Positions 1-11,616 of a DNA stretch of 64,000 bases are shown in pieces. The translations under genes were made by a program, and so were the position numbers. The DNA is from Meconema thalassinum (taxonomy: Eukaryota; Arthropoda; Insecta; Orthoptera; Tettigoniidae). A model generated the notes under the pieces. The model searched no databases and was not told the DNA's origin. It was given only the letters and a program-made list of their open reading frames with translations. Location: assembly GCA_946902985.2 (NCBI GenBank), contig OX336389.2:343454444-343518443 (forward strand), read 5' to 3'. Within the stretch, counting starts at the first letter, position 1; the number at the start of each line of letters is the position of its first letter.

Positions 1-299
1 GTTGCGTTGTAATCGTTATACATTAAAAAGTTATGCTGTATGACTGTGAAATACGTAAATTAATTCACTTATTTTATATTGGTTTGTATTTGTACGAGGA
101 AATAACACATGGTTCACCAGCTAGCCGCTCCGGGAAAAGCTGTACAGTGTTGCCAAAATGGTGCCCACACGCATCATGGTGCGTCTCGCTCGGAAGTGAT
201 GGGCTCCATCTCAGCAACGCTGTACAGTACTGGAAATAACAAAGGCGTGACTGGGTCGTAAGTGTGTAAAGACAGGATAACGCGCACATCCCGGTGGAA

Positions 300-2150
300 T
301 GAGATAGTGAAATCTGCTTGTAAAAGTAGGATTAGGCTAACCAAATGTCTCCAAACATGGAATCCGGCAGACAGAGAGAGTTTTATGCAGTGAAAGCCAT
401 CAGAACCAAACAAATAATAGTAAAATCCGAAGATAAATCATGGGTGAAATTTGGAGACAAGTTAGAAGCACTAGGTCAGGTGGCAGAAAGCCTGTATGGG
501 GTGTCATTACGAATCTTACAAATGGAGAGAAAAGAGAAATAAGCAGTGTTTTGGATAATTCTGGGATACTCATTTTAGATGCCAAGGAAGCATTGGGGAG
601 ATGGCGAGAATACGTTGAAAGCTTGCTATATGTGAATGGAGCTTATCTGGCAATGTGGCAGATTTTGAGATTATGTAGGAGGAGAACGAGGACGGGATCA
701 CAGTCAAAGATAAGGAAGTAGAGAGGGTGGTAAATAGACTATAATGTTAAAAGGGGGCATGTGTAGATGAGATACGACCAGAAATGGTAAAGTAGAGAAA
801 GCAGAGATGCAGTCTAAAGATTGCACAGGATAGTGGAATTTGCATGGGATTAAGGAAACTACTCTCTGACTGGACCAAAGCAACATTTGTTCCAAATTAT
901 AAACAAGGTGACAGGAAAGATTGCAAGAATTATAGAGGCATTTCTTTGAAAAGTGCCCCATGCAGAGTGTACTCGGGCATTATAGAAAGGAAAGTTCTAT
1001 CATTGGTCGAGAGTAAGATGGATCTAGACCAATGTGACTTTAGATCACTACGAGGATATCAGGATCAAGTTTGTAAAATGCGCGGATGTTATTGAGAAAT
1101 GCTACGAAAGGAACAGACAGCTGTGTTTATGTTTTATAGATCTAGAGAATGATGTACTGCCCAGGGAAAAGATGCTGAGCATCCTGAGGGATTGTGGTAT
1201 CGAGGGATGGCTTGTACATGCAATCAAAAGTTATTGATGTTAATAATCAGGCTGCAGTGATATTTGATGGTAGGATGAGTTCATGGTTTAAAGTTGTTGC
1301 AGGAGTGAGGGAGGCTGTAAACTTTCACCGGTACTGTTTATTTAGGTATATATGGATCATTTGCTGAAGAGAATACATTTTCTGGGTGAGAGTCAATTAG
1401 GAGAAAAACAGGTAAGCAGTCTGGCTTACGTTGATGACCTGGTTGTAATGACAGACTCCGTCAAAAGCTTACAAGCTAGTACGCTAGAACATGAACATAA
1501 ATGTGGGGTATATGGTAGTAAAATCAGCATTTCAAGAATGCATAAGGCTAACCAAAATGTCTCCAAACATGGAATGCGGGAAGACACTCAAGAAAATAGG
1601 ATGCCAGGTAGGAGGAACTAAATTGGAATAGATGGACCATTCTAAGTATTTGAGCTGTGTATTCTCTCAGGATGGTTGTATTTAGAAAGAGATAGAGTGG
1701 AGGTACAGAAAAGACAGTGCAATGATTGAGTTGCGATTTAATGTATTCTGCAATAAAAAAAATTGTGTAGCGACGAAACTCTCCCTACATAGCTCATTAT
1801 TCACACACCTTGCTGTATGGAAGTGAGAGCTGGGTAGATTGAGGGTATCTCTGGAGGTACGTGATATGAGGGTAGTACGAATGATTGCTGGGACAAATGT
1901 AGATGGGAGCAATGGCAGGAGGGTACTCGTAATGAAGAGAGGAAGGCTAAGTTACACTTGAAGCTGTTCGTATGTGCCGACTCAGATGGTGTGGATCCGA
2001 TGATTAGATTCAGTGTTCAATGATTTCAAAGTGAGAAGTGTAGACGCCGAGGGGGCCGCAGTGTTAACTGCTAATAGGAGATCATGGAGACGAATTGTTT
2101 GCAAACAGAAGCTTGCAGAGTAGACTGTACGCTGAAAGGCACAACAGTCT
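300..2150 (+). mobile_element. Eroded non-LTR retrotransposon (LINE)
   Basis: Several short ORFs in different frames keep LINE reverse-transcriptase landmarks in the correct order. A KNYRGISL-type motif lies near 925-950, a YVDDLVVM catalytic motif near 1427-1450, and a C-terminal-like stretch (DMRVVRMIAG) near 1865-1900. The copy has many frameshifts and stops. It seems to end near 2150 in a short ATGAATGAATA-type tail. Exact ends and a target duplication were not found, so the limits are approximate. The family resembles the endonuclease-RT LINEs common in insects. Confidence 0.7.
844..1621 (+). pseudogene. LINE reverse transcriptase, frameshifted remnant
   Basis: The segment 844-1095 reads a peptide with the RT block YRGISL after a KQGDRKDCKN lead-in. 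Reading then shifts to 1034-1237 (RNRQLCLCFIDLEN) and again to 1352-1621, which carries the Y-V-D-D catalytic box. At least two frameshifts separate the blocks, so no functional polymerase can be made. In LINEs this enzyme performs target-primed reverse transcription. The upstream ORFs at 345-721 probably belong to the same element but carry no diagnostic motif. Confidence 0.65.
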
Positions 2151-3258
2151 CAAATGAATGAATATATTTTTAACGTTCGTCGCGGGGTATGTTCAGTTTT
2201 CTCGAAGCTCAATGGGGGAGAAGATTTCTATACCTGTCAAGGAAACATTACATGTTCAGAGATCATTAAGTAGGCCATCCTATTAAGCAGTATTTCCCCG
2301 CTAAATAATACTATAAAATCAATGTGTGAAAACCAGAATGGTACAAGTAACATTTCATTATTGTTGATAAATACCTACATCAGCGGCCCATTGTGGAGCC
2401 TTCTACGTTATGTATTGAGTGATTTATCTCTAAACATTTTTGTTTCTCGGAAGTTTCCAATTATATGATATTCTAAATAGAAATGTGTACTTATCTCATT
2501 TGTGTTCTGTTGTTACTTATATACTTATGGTTTTTCTCATCAAATAAATGAAATCTAGCCCACGTTTAATCCCCAGGGATTAATTTCGTTTCACTTTTGC
2601 TAAATTCATGTTTGTACATTTGCACTAAACCTTCAGTGTTCAGCCTGCATATTTCTGAGAGTGAGCTAGGTAGGATAAAGCGGGGTTTAGAAAACGTGCG
2701 AGACAAACAGGACCCCAAGGCACAGACCGATCGCTTTCCAGCATTATGTAGCCTACAGTACAGTCGCTCAGACAAAGAATGAACTCATTCCAGGTAAGTG
2801 TAGGCCTTTCTTTCTTTCTTTCTTTCTTTCTTGCTTATTTAGTACTCATTCCCAGGCACAAAAGTTAATGGAATGAGTAGAGTAACCTCGTAATCTTATA
2901 TATTAAAATAATTGGGAAGAAGTTTCACCGTGCTACGAGGACGGTTGTTGGCTTGAGACACTATGCACGTTACGCATTATCCATCGAGCTCCAACTTACT
3001 TGATTTTGTCATCCGTGTATTAAAATAATAGCGAATCAACGTCCTCCTTCCGGCCAAGGTGTGTGCCGGCCGTAGTGAGGGGAGGAGTGAGCCCAAGGCT
3101 TGTAAACTACAGTAGTTGACTAGCCTTGGAGTGAGCCAAGTGTTCTCTAACAAGCATGCGCCCGGGAGGTAGAGGCCTGCCTCACGGCATTTTGTCTTTC
3201 AGCATTTGTTCTTTGAGGTTGTGTGTGCTCTCAGCACGATGGCGTATGGAAGGAAGTG
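2150..3258. other. Intergenic stretch, no gene recognised
   Basis: Apart from the microsatellite I see no coding signal here. The ORFs at 2566-2782 overlap on both strands and match nothing I recognise. From about 3050 the DNA becomes GC-richer (GTGTGCCGGCCG) as it approaches the repeat arm that begins at 3259. Confidence 0.5.
2806..2832. repeat. (TTTC)n microsatellite
   Basis: About six to seven copies of TTTC occur in a row, followed by a degenerate unit. Confidence 0.9.
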
Positions 3259-3964
3259 CACGGCCGACTGAATGCGAGCTGCGCTCATACCGGCCTAGAC
3301 AATGAGACCTTTTACATGAAATCTTGTTAGTTACTCAACTGCTCACACAGCGCTGTTGACCAAGCATTGCTCGACGAAGACTTATCTCTACTTAGTGTAA
3401 AACAAAGTCCCCGATTCTTGGATATCACGGGTAATCTCGAGAACCACTGGATGGATTTTGATGCGGCTTTCACCATTCTGTACAGGTAATATCGAGGAAG
3501 ATTTATGTAGAAAATAATTTATTTATGATCAAAGGGAGCCAAGCAGTAACGATTTTAGATTTCAGTGAATAGGTCGAAGAAAGAACTTTACGTCCGTGCG
3601 CTTTTTAAGCTTTCGCTGGACAAACCGTTAATAATATCAATATACTATGAGTGTAAGAATTGTTCAGCATGAAAAATTGTACAAAAAAGTCCGCGTGAGC
3701 ATATCTCTATCTTCGATACATCGCCCACTATAAGTGTTTTTAGTTTGAACGGGAGGGGGATTTGGCATGCACCTCGCCATTCTTAAATTACGTCTGACAG
3801 GAATTCCTTGCACATTCGTAACTGTTTCCGGGCGAAGCCGGGGCGGGTTGCTAGTGACACTATATATTATCATTATAATTCCCGCAATATCAAAATGCAA
3901 ATTATATCACAAAATAAAATAGCGTGCTAATAAATCTAAGAGAGATTAGACATACCTTGCACCT
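3259..3964 (-). repeat. Dispersed repeat, left inverted arm
   Basis: The reverse complement of this segment matches 5384-5549 followed by 7437-7974. Shared landmarks include AAGGTATGTCTAAT at the inner edge, CTAGCAACCCGCCCCG, CACTTATAGTGGGCGATG, and GAGCGCAGCTCGCATTCAG at the outer edge. About 120 bp near 3300-3420 does not match its partner. The module with 'tcaaaatccatccagtggtt' recalls a sequence widespread in arthropod genomes, but I cannot name its class. The arms enclose a P-like transposase fragment. Confidence 0.75.
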
Positions 3965-4604
3965 CGTTACAGTTGAATTTGATCAGAATCACTCGGTTTT
4001 CATTCAAGTTTATGCATTTTCCTGCTGAACGGTTTGGAAGTTCGGCAACAGGAAACTAGGACTGTTATTAACTTAAAATATTCATTTTTGTATTTTTGTA
4101 CTAATTGTGTTCATGATTTCATTACATTGTCAGAATTAATGCTTTAATTAGTAGGGTATACTATTCAGTGTAGGCTACCTATTATAAATAAAAACCGTGA
4201 GGTTTCTCACCTCCCCATATTACGAAACCCGGTTGCCTAATACGGGGAAAGTGCACTTTTAAAGTTAACAATAATATCAGAAGGTATTACAACATCAAAC
4301 GTGCCCATATTTGTAATATACATAGTATATCGGCTGAGGTTTACATTGGTGAGAAAACCAAAATTATTCCGTTCCTTCTTATGTCTAATGTGAGCCCTAT
4401 AAAAAAAACTCTCCATATTTGGTGACTTTCCTCTACCCATTTTTAGAAGATACCTTATGCACTGGACAGTTGAATCCGTGATTAATTGTATAGGTAGCTT
4501 CGTAAGTCTCAGAACTCAGGAAGTCCTTTCTAGCAGCGTTACTAGAAGCTTTCAAAGTTTCAAGGTAAGAAAGAAAATATTCCTCTAGCCAGTTTAGGCG
4601 ACTG

Positions 4605-5150
4605 TCATTTAATGAGAAAAAATTCCCCTTTATCTGGATTTCTAGACTGAATATGATATGTGATGCTTACGACATGCATAGCGAACCATTTATTAACGTT
4701 TTTCAAAAAAATGATGGTTTCTTCTGCGTCCATGAATGTGTACGCTTCCGGGTGCATGCCTATATTTTCTTTCAGTGTACTAATGGCACCAATAACTTCT
4801 GACGAGAACACTTCCTTGGCACGCCGAACATTCATTTTTTTTTCTTCAAATTTAGTGGGTTCGATGTGTTTTTTAGTGAGATGTCTGACCGGTTTGACGA
4901 TCTCATCCTTTTGCTTTGTGTATAGTAATGACAAGTATTTCCCTGAAATTATTCCAGTACCATCAGTCATCTCTCGTTACAGAAACTGCGTTCTAATGTG
5001 TTTTTTTAGAATGTGACAATGATCAAAACTAGGGAATAAATTCCTAGACTCGTCGTAAGGGTGATAGACCATTGGTTGCAAATTCCCTCCCCCTAAATGC
5101 TTCATCATTGTAGTGTTAGTTTTGTGATTATCAGAGACAATTATTACAAT
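4605..5150 (-). pseudogene. P-element-like transposase fragment
   Basis: Read on the minus strand, about 180 codons resemble the central part of P-element/THAP9-type transposases. A DNHKTN block and YDESRNLFPSFDHCHILK are followed by RHLTKKHIEPTKFE and MNVRRAKEVFSSEV. Known members of this family cut and paste DNA and use GTP as cofactor. Only the middle is present: no THAP domain lies upstream in frame, and a stop falls just before the ORF that begins at 4970. The fragment lies between the inverted arms at 3259-3964 and 5384-5549, so it may be the core of an old P-like element. Confidence 0.65.
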
Positions 5151-5688
5151 TATGAAACCGCATTATTCAACCTCGAGAATAACGTCCAGCAGGAGTTTAT
5201 ATAAGTCCCGTCCTTACAGCTGCTTCGTGAAAAAGAAGGCACACGGTATCTGATAATTTGTCGAAAGATCTCTTAGCACAAAACACAACACACGATTGGC
5301 TGCTACTTGTTCCCGGCTGTAATTTTCATCCTCTCTTTCCTTTTGATGAGACGGTGCTGGAATTGTGTCCTTGTACCCGAAGAAGGTGCAAGGTATGTCT
5401 AATTTCTCTTAGATTTATTAGCACGCTATTTTATTTTGTGATATAATTTTAATTTTGATAATGCGGAAATTATAATGATAATAATTATATAGTGTTACTA
5501 GCAACCCGCCCCGTCTTCGCCCGGGAACAGTTATGAATGTGCAAGGAATAGGGATGTATAGAACTAGCACCGATAAAGCGCACTGCTGTTGTACTGGGTA
5601 AGCGCAAGGCGCTCTTCATTTGTCTCCTGCGTTCTCATGCCGCTAATATGTACGAATTTAAGTTGTTTAAATTGTTATTTTCGTGACT

Positions 5689-6050
5689 ATGCCGAGCTAT
5701 TGCGGTGTTCCTCTTGCAAAAATCAGGGAAGCCTGTTTTCGTTTCACCAATTTTCACAAAATAAAGAAATGAGGAAGAAATGGTCACATGCTATTAGAAC
5801 GAAAAATTTCGGTGAGAAAAATCTGACCGAATATATCAAAGTGTGTTTCCATCATTTACAACCCGATGACTTCACGAAAACTGTGCTGGATAAGTGTCAC
5901 TTACAAAGGGAAATAATTCCTATTTTGTACCTATAAACTGATTAGACATTTCGATAACAACCACTGAATTTATGCGTTTGTATTTGAAGGTGAGAGAGCA
6001 AGATTAAAACCGGGCGCTGTTCCATCGCTTTTCCATGGACCACGAACACA
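5689..6050 (+). pseudogene. THAP-type zinc-finger N-terminus, frameshifted
   Basis: The start reads MPSYCGVPL. A frameshift then leads into RKKWSHAIRTKNF, VCFHHLQPDDF and, after another break, LKPGAVPSLF. This is the usual order of a THAP domain (C2CH zinc finger, with the CxHHF and AVPSxF parts), which is the DNA-binding head of P-like transposases. The peptide stops at 5936 in the main frame, and no long downstream transposase ORF remains inside the element. I infer a defective copy. Confidence 0.7.
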
Positions 6051-6664
6051 ACAAAAATAATTATTTAGGAAGAGGCCATACACAAGAAAATTGCCGGATT
6101 ATCTACAATATCGGAATCTGCAGAAATCCTCTGCATTGAAGTACGGGAAGAAATCGTCAATATACACGAAGAAATGAAAGTAACATTTCTGACTCCCATT
6201 TTCAAAGACATCAATACTCGGTCAAATACTTCAAGAATAAATGTCGCAACATTATGGTTGGTTTCTTGAAATCAGAATTAATCGTCAACTTCCATCCGCC
6301 CGACGGAGAATGTGGTAGCGACTGACTTCTACATTCATGAGACATAGTGAGATGAATGGAAACAGTTCGTGGCCCTAAAGCAGGGATTTTCAAACTTTAA
6401 TAAAAAATGTGCCCCCAAGTCCTTTCCCAGGGGTAAGGGAACGATTCTTATTGAGAAAGTGGCAAAATTACATAAGAACCAAACGCTGCGATGCATTTTC
6501 GAGGTACACATTACCGGTATCAACTTTCTTTGATTATGTTTACCTTAAAACACGACAGTTTCGTGTAAGCTATCAACCTAAAAAAAACATGAATCGAAGT
6601 CTATAAGCAATGGGGAGCAAGTGAATATTTAAATCTCTATTTATGATTTAAGTCTTATGGAGAT

Positions 6665-7003
6665 GAAAAATGAAATGAAAATCCACAGCCTGCTTCCAGT
6701 CTCCGACCGGGTCAGGAATGGAATGAATGAAGCCCCTATCTGGCGGCGAGGATATGCACTGTGCCGGCTGCCGAGGCCTGACGCACTCCTCTGGGGCAAT
6801 GATTAAATGAATGACAGATGAAATGAAATGATAGTGGAGAGTGTTGCTGGAATGAAATGTTGACAGGGAAAACCGGAGTACCCGGAGAAAAACCTGTCTG
6901 CCTCCGTTTTGTCCAGCACAGATCTCACATGGAGTGACCGGGATTTGAACCACGGACCCAGCGGTGAGAGGCTGGCGCGCTGCCGCCTAAGCCACGGAGG
7001 CTT
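6665..7003 (-). mobile_element. SINE-A, full length
   Basis: On the minus strand the head contains a pol III A box (TGGCTTAGGCGG) and a B box (GGTTCAAATCCCGG), as in tRNA-derived SINEs. The 3' end is GGCTGTGGATTTTCATTTC. A 12-bp target duplication, TCTTATGGAGAT, lies at 6653-6664 and 7004-7015. It is inserted in the THAP transposon, so it is the younger of the two. Confidence 0.92.
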
Positions 7004-8410
7004 TCTTATGGAGATATATTTATCAATATAGGCCTACAATACTCAAGTAATTGTAATCTTTAGGAGAAAGCATGCTGACTCATATTCATTATTTGAATAA
7101 TAAAGGGTGTTAGAATTTTGTTATTACCGCTGTAGGCTATTAATTCTTCCTTCCTCCCGCTAGTTTTAGTGCCTCTAGTCCGTAGCTCATTTTGCAGCTG
7201 TTTAACGCTTAAACGCTGAAAATCGTCCATAATATATTAGGAGATATACCTATAGAATTAATTAATATAGTCTTGGAGTAAAATTAGAGAAGATATAATT
7301 TACTTTAGCTTAGAAAACTCTGTCACAATTTATACATTCCTCGCAGCTGACTGGGAGAAACATAAGACGATCGCCTTGCGCTTACACAGTACCACACGAG
7401 CGCTATCTGGCGCGAACTTTCTCCCGCTACATCCCTATTCCTGTCAGACATAATTTAAGAATGGCGAGGTCCATGATACACAAATCCCCCTTCCGTCCAA
7501 ACTAAAAACACTTATAGTGGGCGATGTATCGAAGATAGAGATATGCTCTCGCGGACTTTTTTGTAGAATTTCTCACGCTGAACAGTTCTTACACTCATAG
7601 TATATTGATATTTTTAACGGTTTGCCCAGCGTAAGCTTAAAAAGCGCACGGACGCCAGGCTCTTTTTTCGACCTTTTCACTGAAATCGTTACTGCTTGGC
7701 TCCCTTTGGTCATAAATAAATTATTTTTTACACAAATCTTCCTCGAAATTACCTTTACAGAATGGTGAAAGTCGCATCAAAATCCATCCAGTGGTTCTTG
7801 AGATTACACATTTAATAATCGTACTGTACTGCTGTTTATTAATCGTGCCTACAATGGGATGGGAGTGCGCTCTATCGGCGCCGAGTAGAAATTTTCCAAT
7901 TACACGTTATGCATGGGCTCTAACTGGGATTGTCAAGGCCGGTATAGAGCGCAGCTCGCATTCAGTCGGCCGTGGGAAATGCTACAGGATTGATGAAATG
8001 ACTGCTGCGGGGCAGCACGGGTCTTGTAGTGTACGCTTATAAAACCGCCGTTGGGACGTGGCCAAAGCAGTTATCAAGCGTGCGTTCATTTTTTACTTGA
8101 ATAACTGTGGAAGAAGCAAACCTACTTCATTACCAGCATGAGACGATATTCACACAGGAATTCAACTAACTTATAGTTCTGATGTTGCCACAGTAAATAA
8201 AATTGTATCGGAAGTTTTAAATCTTTCTGGAAATCATCTAATATACTCCTTTAACGAAAGAACCCAACATTTGAAATTCACAGAGACTAAGAAATAACAA
8301 TCATTCCAGTCATTAGACTCATCCTAAAAACTGCTCTATTCGACTGTAAAATGTCACAGTTCAAATGCTATTGACAAATAAAGAGGTGTTTTGTTGTTAT
8401 TGTAAAATCG

Positions 8411-8590
8411 TTTTTTAGGGGCTTGGGCCATCTTGGTCATCCTCCCCGTGTAGTTGGGTGTGTGTAGTTTGTCTGATAACCTGTATTTATGTGATGGCTG
8501 TAGTAGTGTGTGTAGCTGTATTAGGGACAGGGATGACGTAGGTGCCCCGCGACTTGAAATAAAGTACTATCGCTGCATTTGCCTGGAATG
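8411..8590 (-). mobile_element. SINE-C, 3' fragment
   Basis: The fragment matches the 3' half of other SINE-C copies in the window, with TAGGGGCTTGGGCCATCTTGG and GTCTGATAACCTGT. The tRNA-like head is missing. ATTGTAAAA occurs on both sides and may be the target duplication of a 5'-truncated insertion. Confidence 0.7.
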
Positions 8591-8599
8591 ATTGTAAAA

Positions 8600-9560
8600 A
8601 ACGGGGAAAGCCCCTAAAATGAATCAACAAGTACAACAATGAGAACTGAAGACGAAAGAAATTAATTAACTTAGCAATAGAGGCACTGAGTGAGAGAGGG
8701 GGCTATGCCGAGATTTTGTCAAAATTGAGTTATTGGTACCATTGTGTAGGGCATACATTCATCTTTCAGTGTGCATAATATCAAAGGCATCCGCAGGCTC
8801 CTTCCCTTCTTTTGTGAAGAATGTAGTTTCTGTGAATCACGTTTATGTTGCGAGACAGCAACCCGCAAAACTCCAAATATCTCGGTTCCATCCAACTCTG
8901 GCATAGCTCCCTCTCTCACTCACTGCCTCAATTACTATGAGTGCGCCCATTTCTTATTTGAGCGACTGGATAGTCGCGACGGCCAACGCGTGCCCACTGG
9001 ACATCAAAGATTTCGGGACGCTATTGATCCTTAGCCCCTTACAAGTTTTTCTCGCCCTGCAGGGCGGCGCGGTGGTGGGTCTTAAAGCGGAAGTTGTCTT
9101 TTAAGTTTCTCTCTCAATGACAATAGTTATACAGCGAGAATACATTTAAATCACGAGGGACATCTGTTGAAGAGAAAATGGAAGCCTCATTACTAGTTGG
9201 GCGGGACTGAGCGGTAGGATTTATGGTATTACCCAGCCAACGAATTGTTGCCAGTGGCGGAAATCGGAACTAATGCGCTACGCCCAGGCACACGCCTTTG
9301 ATAGACGTGCAGTCGTCGCCAGCGAAACTTCATCACGTGTCGTGTGTGTGCATGTTTCGTGCTGGATTGTGCGCTGTGCGGTGTGCGTTGTAGATTAGTG
9401 TACCAGTGTACGCAAGTACGTTAATAGACTATATTGTTCGTTGTGCCGTGGAGTGGATGTACTTGAACATAAATATCAAGACATAATAGTAACAGTTGTA
9501 CATAGTACGAATAATAATAACGGGAACTCTGTAACAGAAACGGTGGGGAAAGTGGACTCT
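8600..9560. other. Intergenic stretch, no gene recognised
   Basis: Overlapping ORFs at 8719-8919 and 8771-9034 mirror each other and match no family that I know. I see no TE ends or tandem repeats in this interval. Confidence 0.45.
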
Positions 9561-9569
9561 TTCCGCGGA

Positions 9570-10396
9570 GAAGAAAATTATATACAATGTCGTGCAGTTT
9601 TGTAAACAAGAGAAAAAAAAAGTACTTATACCCCATCAAAATGCAATTTTAATGCTGGCACATATGGTTGGTAAGTCCGAAAATAACGTACAAAATATCG
9701 TGAAAGACATTGAAAAGGCGGAGCAAACCGGCGGAAAGGTTATAACACCACGATAGAAACGGTCTGACGGAAAAGTGATTTCTATAGATGACTTTGATAA
9801 ATGTATTCTTCGTAGAAAATTCTTAGAGTATTATGAACAAAAGAGAGAAATTCCAACACTGCGGAAACTGCTCGTATTTGCGAATGGGTTTCATAGAGGG
9901 AGCAGATTTAATTTATGACTCAAAATCCAAAGCACAAGATTGCCATGATGAAATGAATAGCTGCAATTATTTTATCAGAAATGGGTCGAAGAGAAACACT
10001 CCAGCCGAGAGTATAGTTGTTATTGATAACGCGCCCTATCATACCGTGCAAGTCAATAAAGCCCGGGCCACTAATGCATCTCGTAAGGCTGAAATGGTAG
10101 ACTGGCTTACTCAGCATAACATAATATATTGTGATCCAACCTGGAGACGAGATGAACTTTTGAAACTTACAACACGTAATAAGCCAACCACGGCATATAG
10201 AGTGGATACAATGTTAAAACAAAAGGGTTTTACTGTCTTAAGGCTCCCTCCATACCATTGTGACCTTAATCCGATTGAACTTATTTGGAATTTATTGAAA
10301 CAAAAAATTGCTGCTCAAAATGTCTCTGCTAAAGGAACTGACTACCACTGTAACGTGTTTTTCGAGGGGTTTTATGCAACTGGCATAAGTCAGTAG
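9570..10396 (+). pseudogene. IS630/Tc1-type DDE transposase, degraded
   Basis: The open part at 9833-10396 (187 codons) contains VVIDNAPYHT with the second catalytic Asp, and LPPYHCDLNPIELIWNLLK with the terminal Glu. That spacing is typical of the DDE_3 group of the IS630-Tc1-mariner superfamily. Upstream, in shifted frames and across a TAG near 9757, peptides such as KSENNVQNIVKDIEKA and SIDDFDKCILRRK look like the helix-turn-helix N-terminus. The segment holding the first catalytic Asp is missing or scrambled. I found no inverted ends. Confidence 0.75.
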
Positions 10397-10799
10397 GAAG
10401 CCATTCTATATTTATTTACGCGGCAAATTGTTCATCCAAGAGAATTTTTCATGGTAATTTATTATTATTATTAATTTATTATAATTATTATTAAGGTATT
10501 TTCGGAGCATTTTATAAAAATTATTAGCATTCAGATAGGTTTTCTATGTCTTAGAAAACGCTATCAAGCAAATTATTACGAACGACAATATTATAGAAAA
10601 TTATGTGATTACGGAATTTTACGGAGTTTTGTCAGTTAGGGTATTTGAGAGACATGACTCACTGGGAATTCGAATACAAGCTGATTCCTGTCGAGAAGTA
10701 TTACGCAAGGCTGGGTCGCAAGGTCTAGATAAGGCGAATTGTTGGGACGGAAAAGGACTTCTCCCTCTCGCGCGCCGAGTGTAATGAGGCAGAGGAGGG

Positions 10800-11161
10800 G
10801 AACTAGCGGCGTGCTCAGCCAATCACGGGAGACGACGTAAGCTAGATGTCGGTACCATGGTGGGGGAGCCAACAGGTGCATATATCGTTCGACGCGCCGT
10901 GAAACGAGGACTATCTGTGTAGAACTTGCGGTGTACGGTTGCAAGTGCGTGTCGCTCCGATGTTCAGTGGAGTTGAAGACTAACTTTTGCAAAACTTAAC
11001 CAGTGCGGTTGTACGAGTGTTTGGGTCCGAGGTACGGACCATAGAATTATCTAATCTACCAGAATATCATCAAATTCCGACGGAGATGACGACGTCCAGG
11101 AGACTGTGGGAAGCTCACAGCATCAGCAAGTACGAGGGAAATGCCTTGGCAATTTCCAATG
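10800..11161 (+). promoter_or_regulatory. Candidate promoter plus first exon (weak)
   Basis: This GC-rich block stands out from its AT-rich surroundings. It contains an AGCCAATCA (CCAAT) box near 10817, GCATATAT (TATA-like) near 10878, a TCAGT initiator-like site near 10961, and a short reading frame from 10987 that ends in a good splice donor, ATG|GTAAGC, at 11161/11162. No protein family is recognisable in the 60-codon peptide. It could instead be the leader or LTR of the adjoining gypsy element. RNA evidence would be needed to decide. Confidence 0.3.
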
Positions 11162-11616
11162 GTAAGCGCAAATGACGCAGAAATACGCAATCTCTCATTT
11201 TTCTTTGTTTTACATTTCATATTTCAGTAACTTCATAGCTTGGAAATAAGAGTAAAATCAATTTATCAGACTCCGTTTTCACGTAATTTTCTATCGGTAA
11301 TATTCAAATCACAACGCTCCAATTTAAATTTTGTACTTATTATTATTATTAATTTTGCTATACTTGTTTTATATAATAAATTCATTTCTTTTACAATGCA
11401 ATCTTTGCTTTCAGTAGGTAGCATTAGATATAGACCAATTCCTTCTCCTGATACAATTGTTTGTTGGGTTAATGATCAAATCATACCACGATCTGAGTGA
11501 ATAGTGTCTTGAAGGTGTTCTGCCAGAGCTAGACGTTGTTAAATACAAATTTAGATTTCAACATTGCATTGAGGTCTTGGCGCCCATTAAAACAACATAG
11601 CTTAGGCAAAGGTAAA

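Larger units (their letters stand above)
5550..7436 (+). mobile_element. THAP-encoding DNA transposon with ~70-bp inverted ends
   Basis: The ends are inverted copies: AGGGATGTA at 5550-5558 pairs with TACATCCCT at 7428-7436. A stronger subterminal match, GTAAGCGCAAGGCG, lies about 45-65 bp inside each end. The target is the palindrome GGAATTCC in a dispersed repeat, and an AT dinucleotide is duplicated at 5548-5549 and 7437-7438. The element carries a THAP-domain remnant near its left end and a SINE at 6665-7003. Classical P elements make 8-bp duplications, so membership of the P family is uncertain. Confidence 0.75.
5384..7974 (+). repeat. Dispersed repeat, right inverted arm, split by an insertion
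   Basis: This arm is 5384-5549 plus 7437-7974 and is interrupted by the 1887-bp element at 5550-7436. Joining the two parts restores the order seen in the left arm, where GGAATTCC is continuous. Beyond 7805 the homology becomes patchy, then resumes around GGCCGGTATAGAGCGCAGC. Confidence 0.75.

Noticed and set aside
33..413. Overlapping short ORFs at the window start
   Set aside because: They overlap on both strands, have no conserved motif and precede an eroded LINE.
2791..2800. Perfect splice-donor consensus CAGGTAAGTG
   Set aside because: The upstream ORF stops at 2782, no acceptor or second exon could be linked, and one donor by itself is expected by chance.
4660..5016. Plus-strand 118-aa ORF
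   Set aside because: The minus strand of the same DNA encodes recognisable P-like transposase residues, so this is its shadow.
6648..6953. ORFs over SINE-A copies (also 17799-18159, 38452-38670, 51114-51504, 55473-55713)
   Set aside because: Similar peptides such as ITSCHSFNHCPRGVRQ recur only because SINE-A is translated in the same frames.
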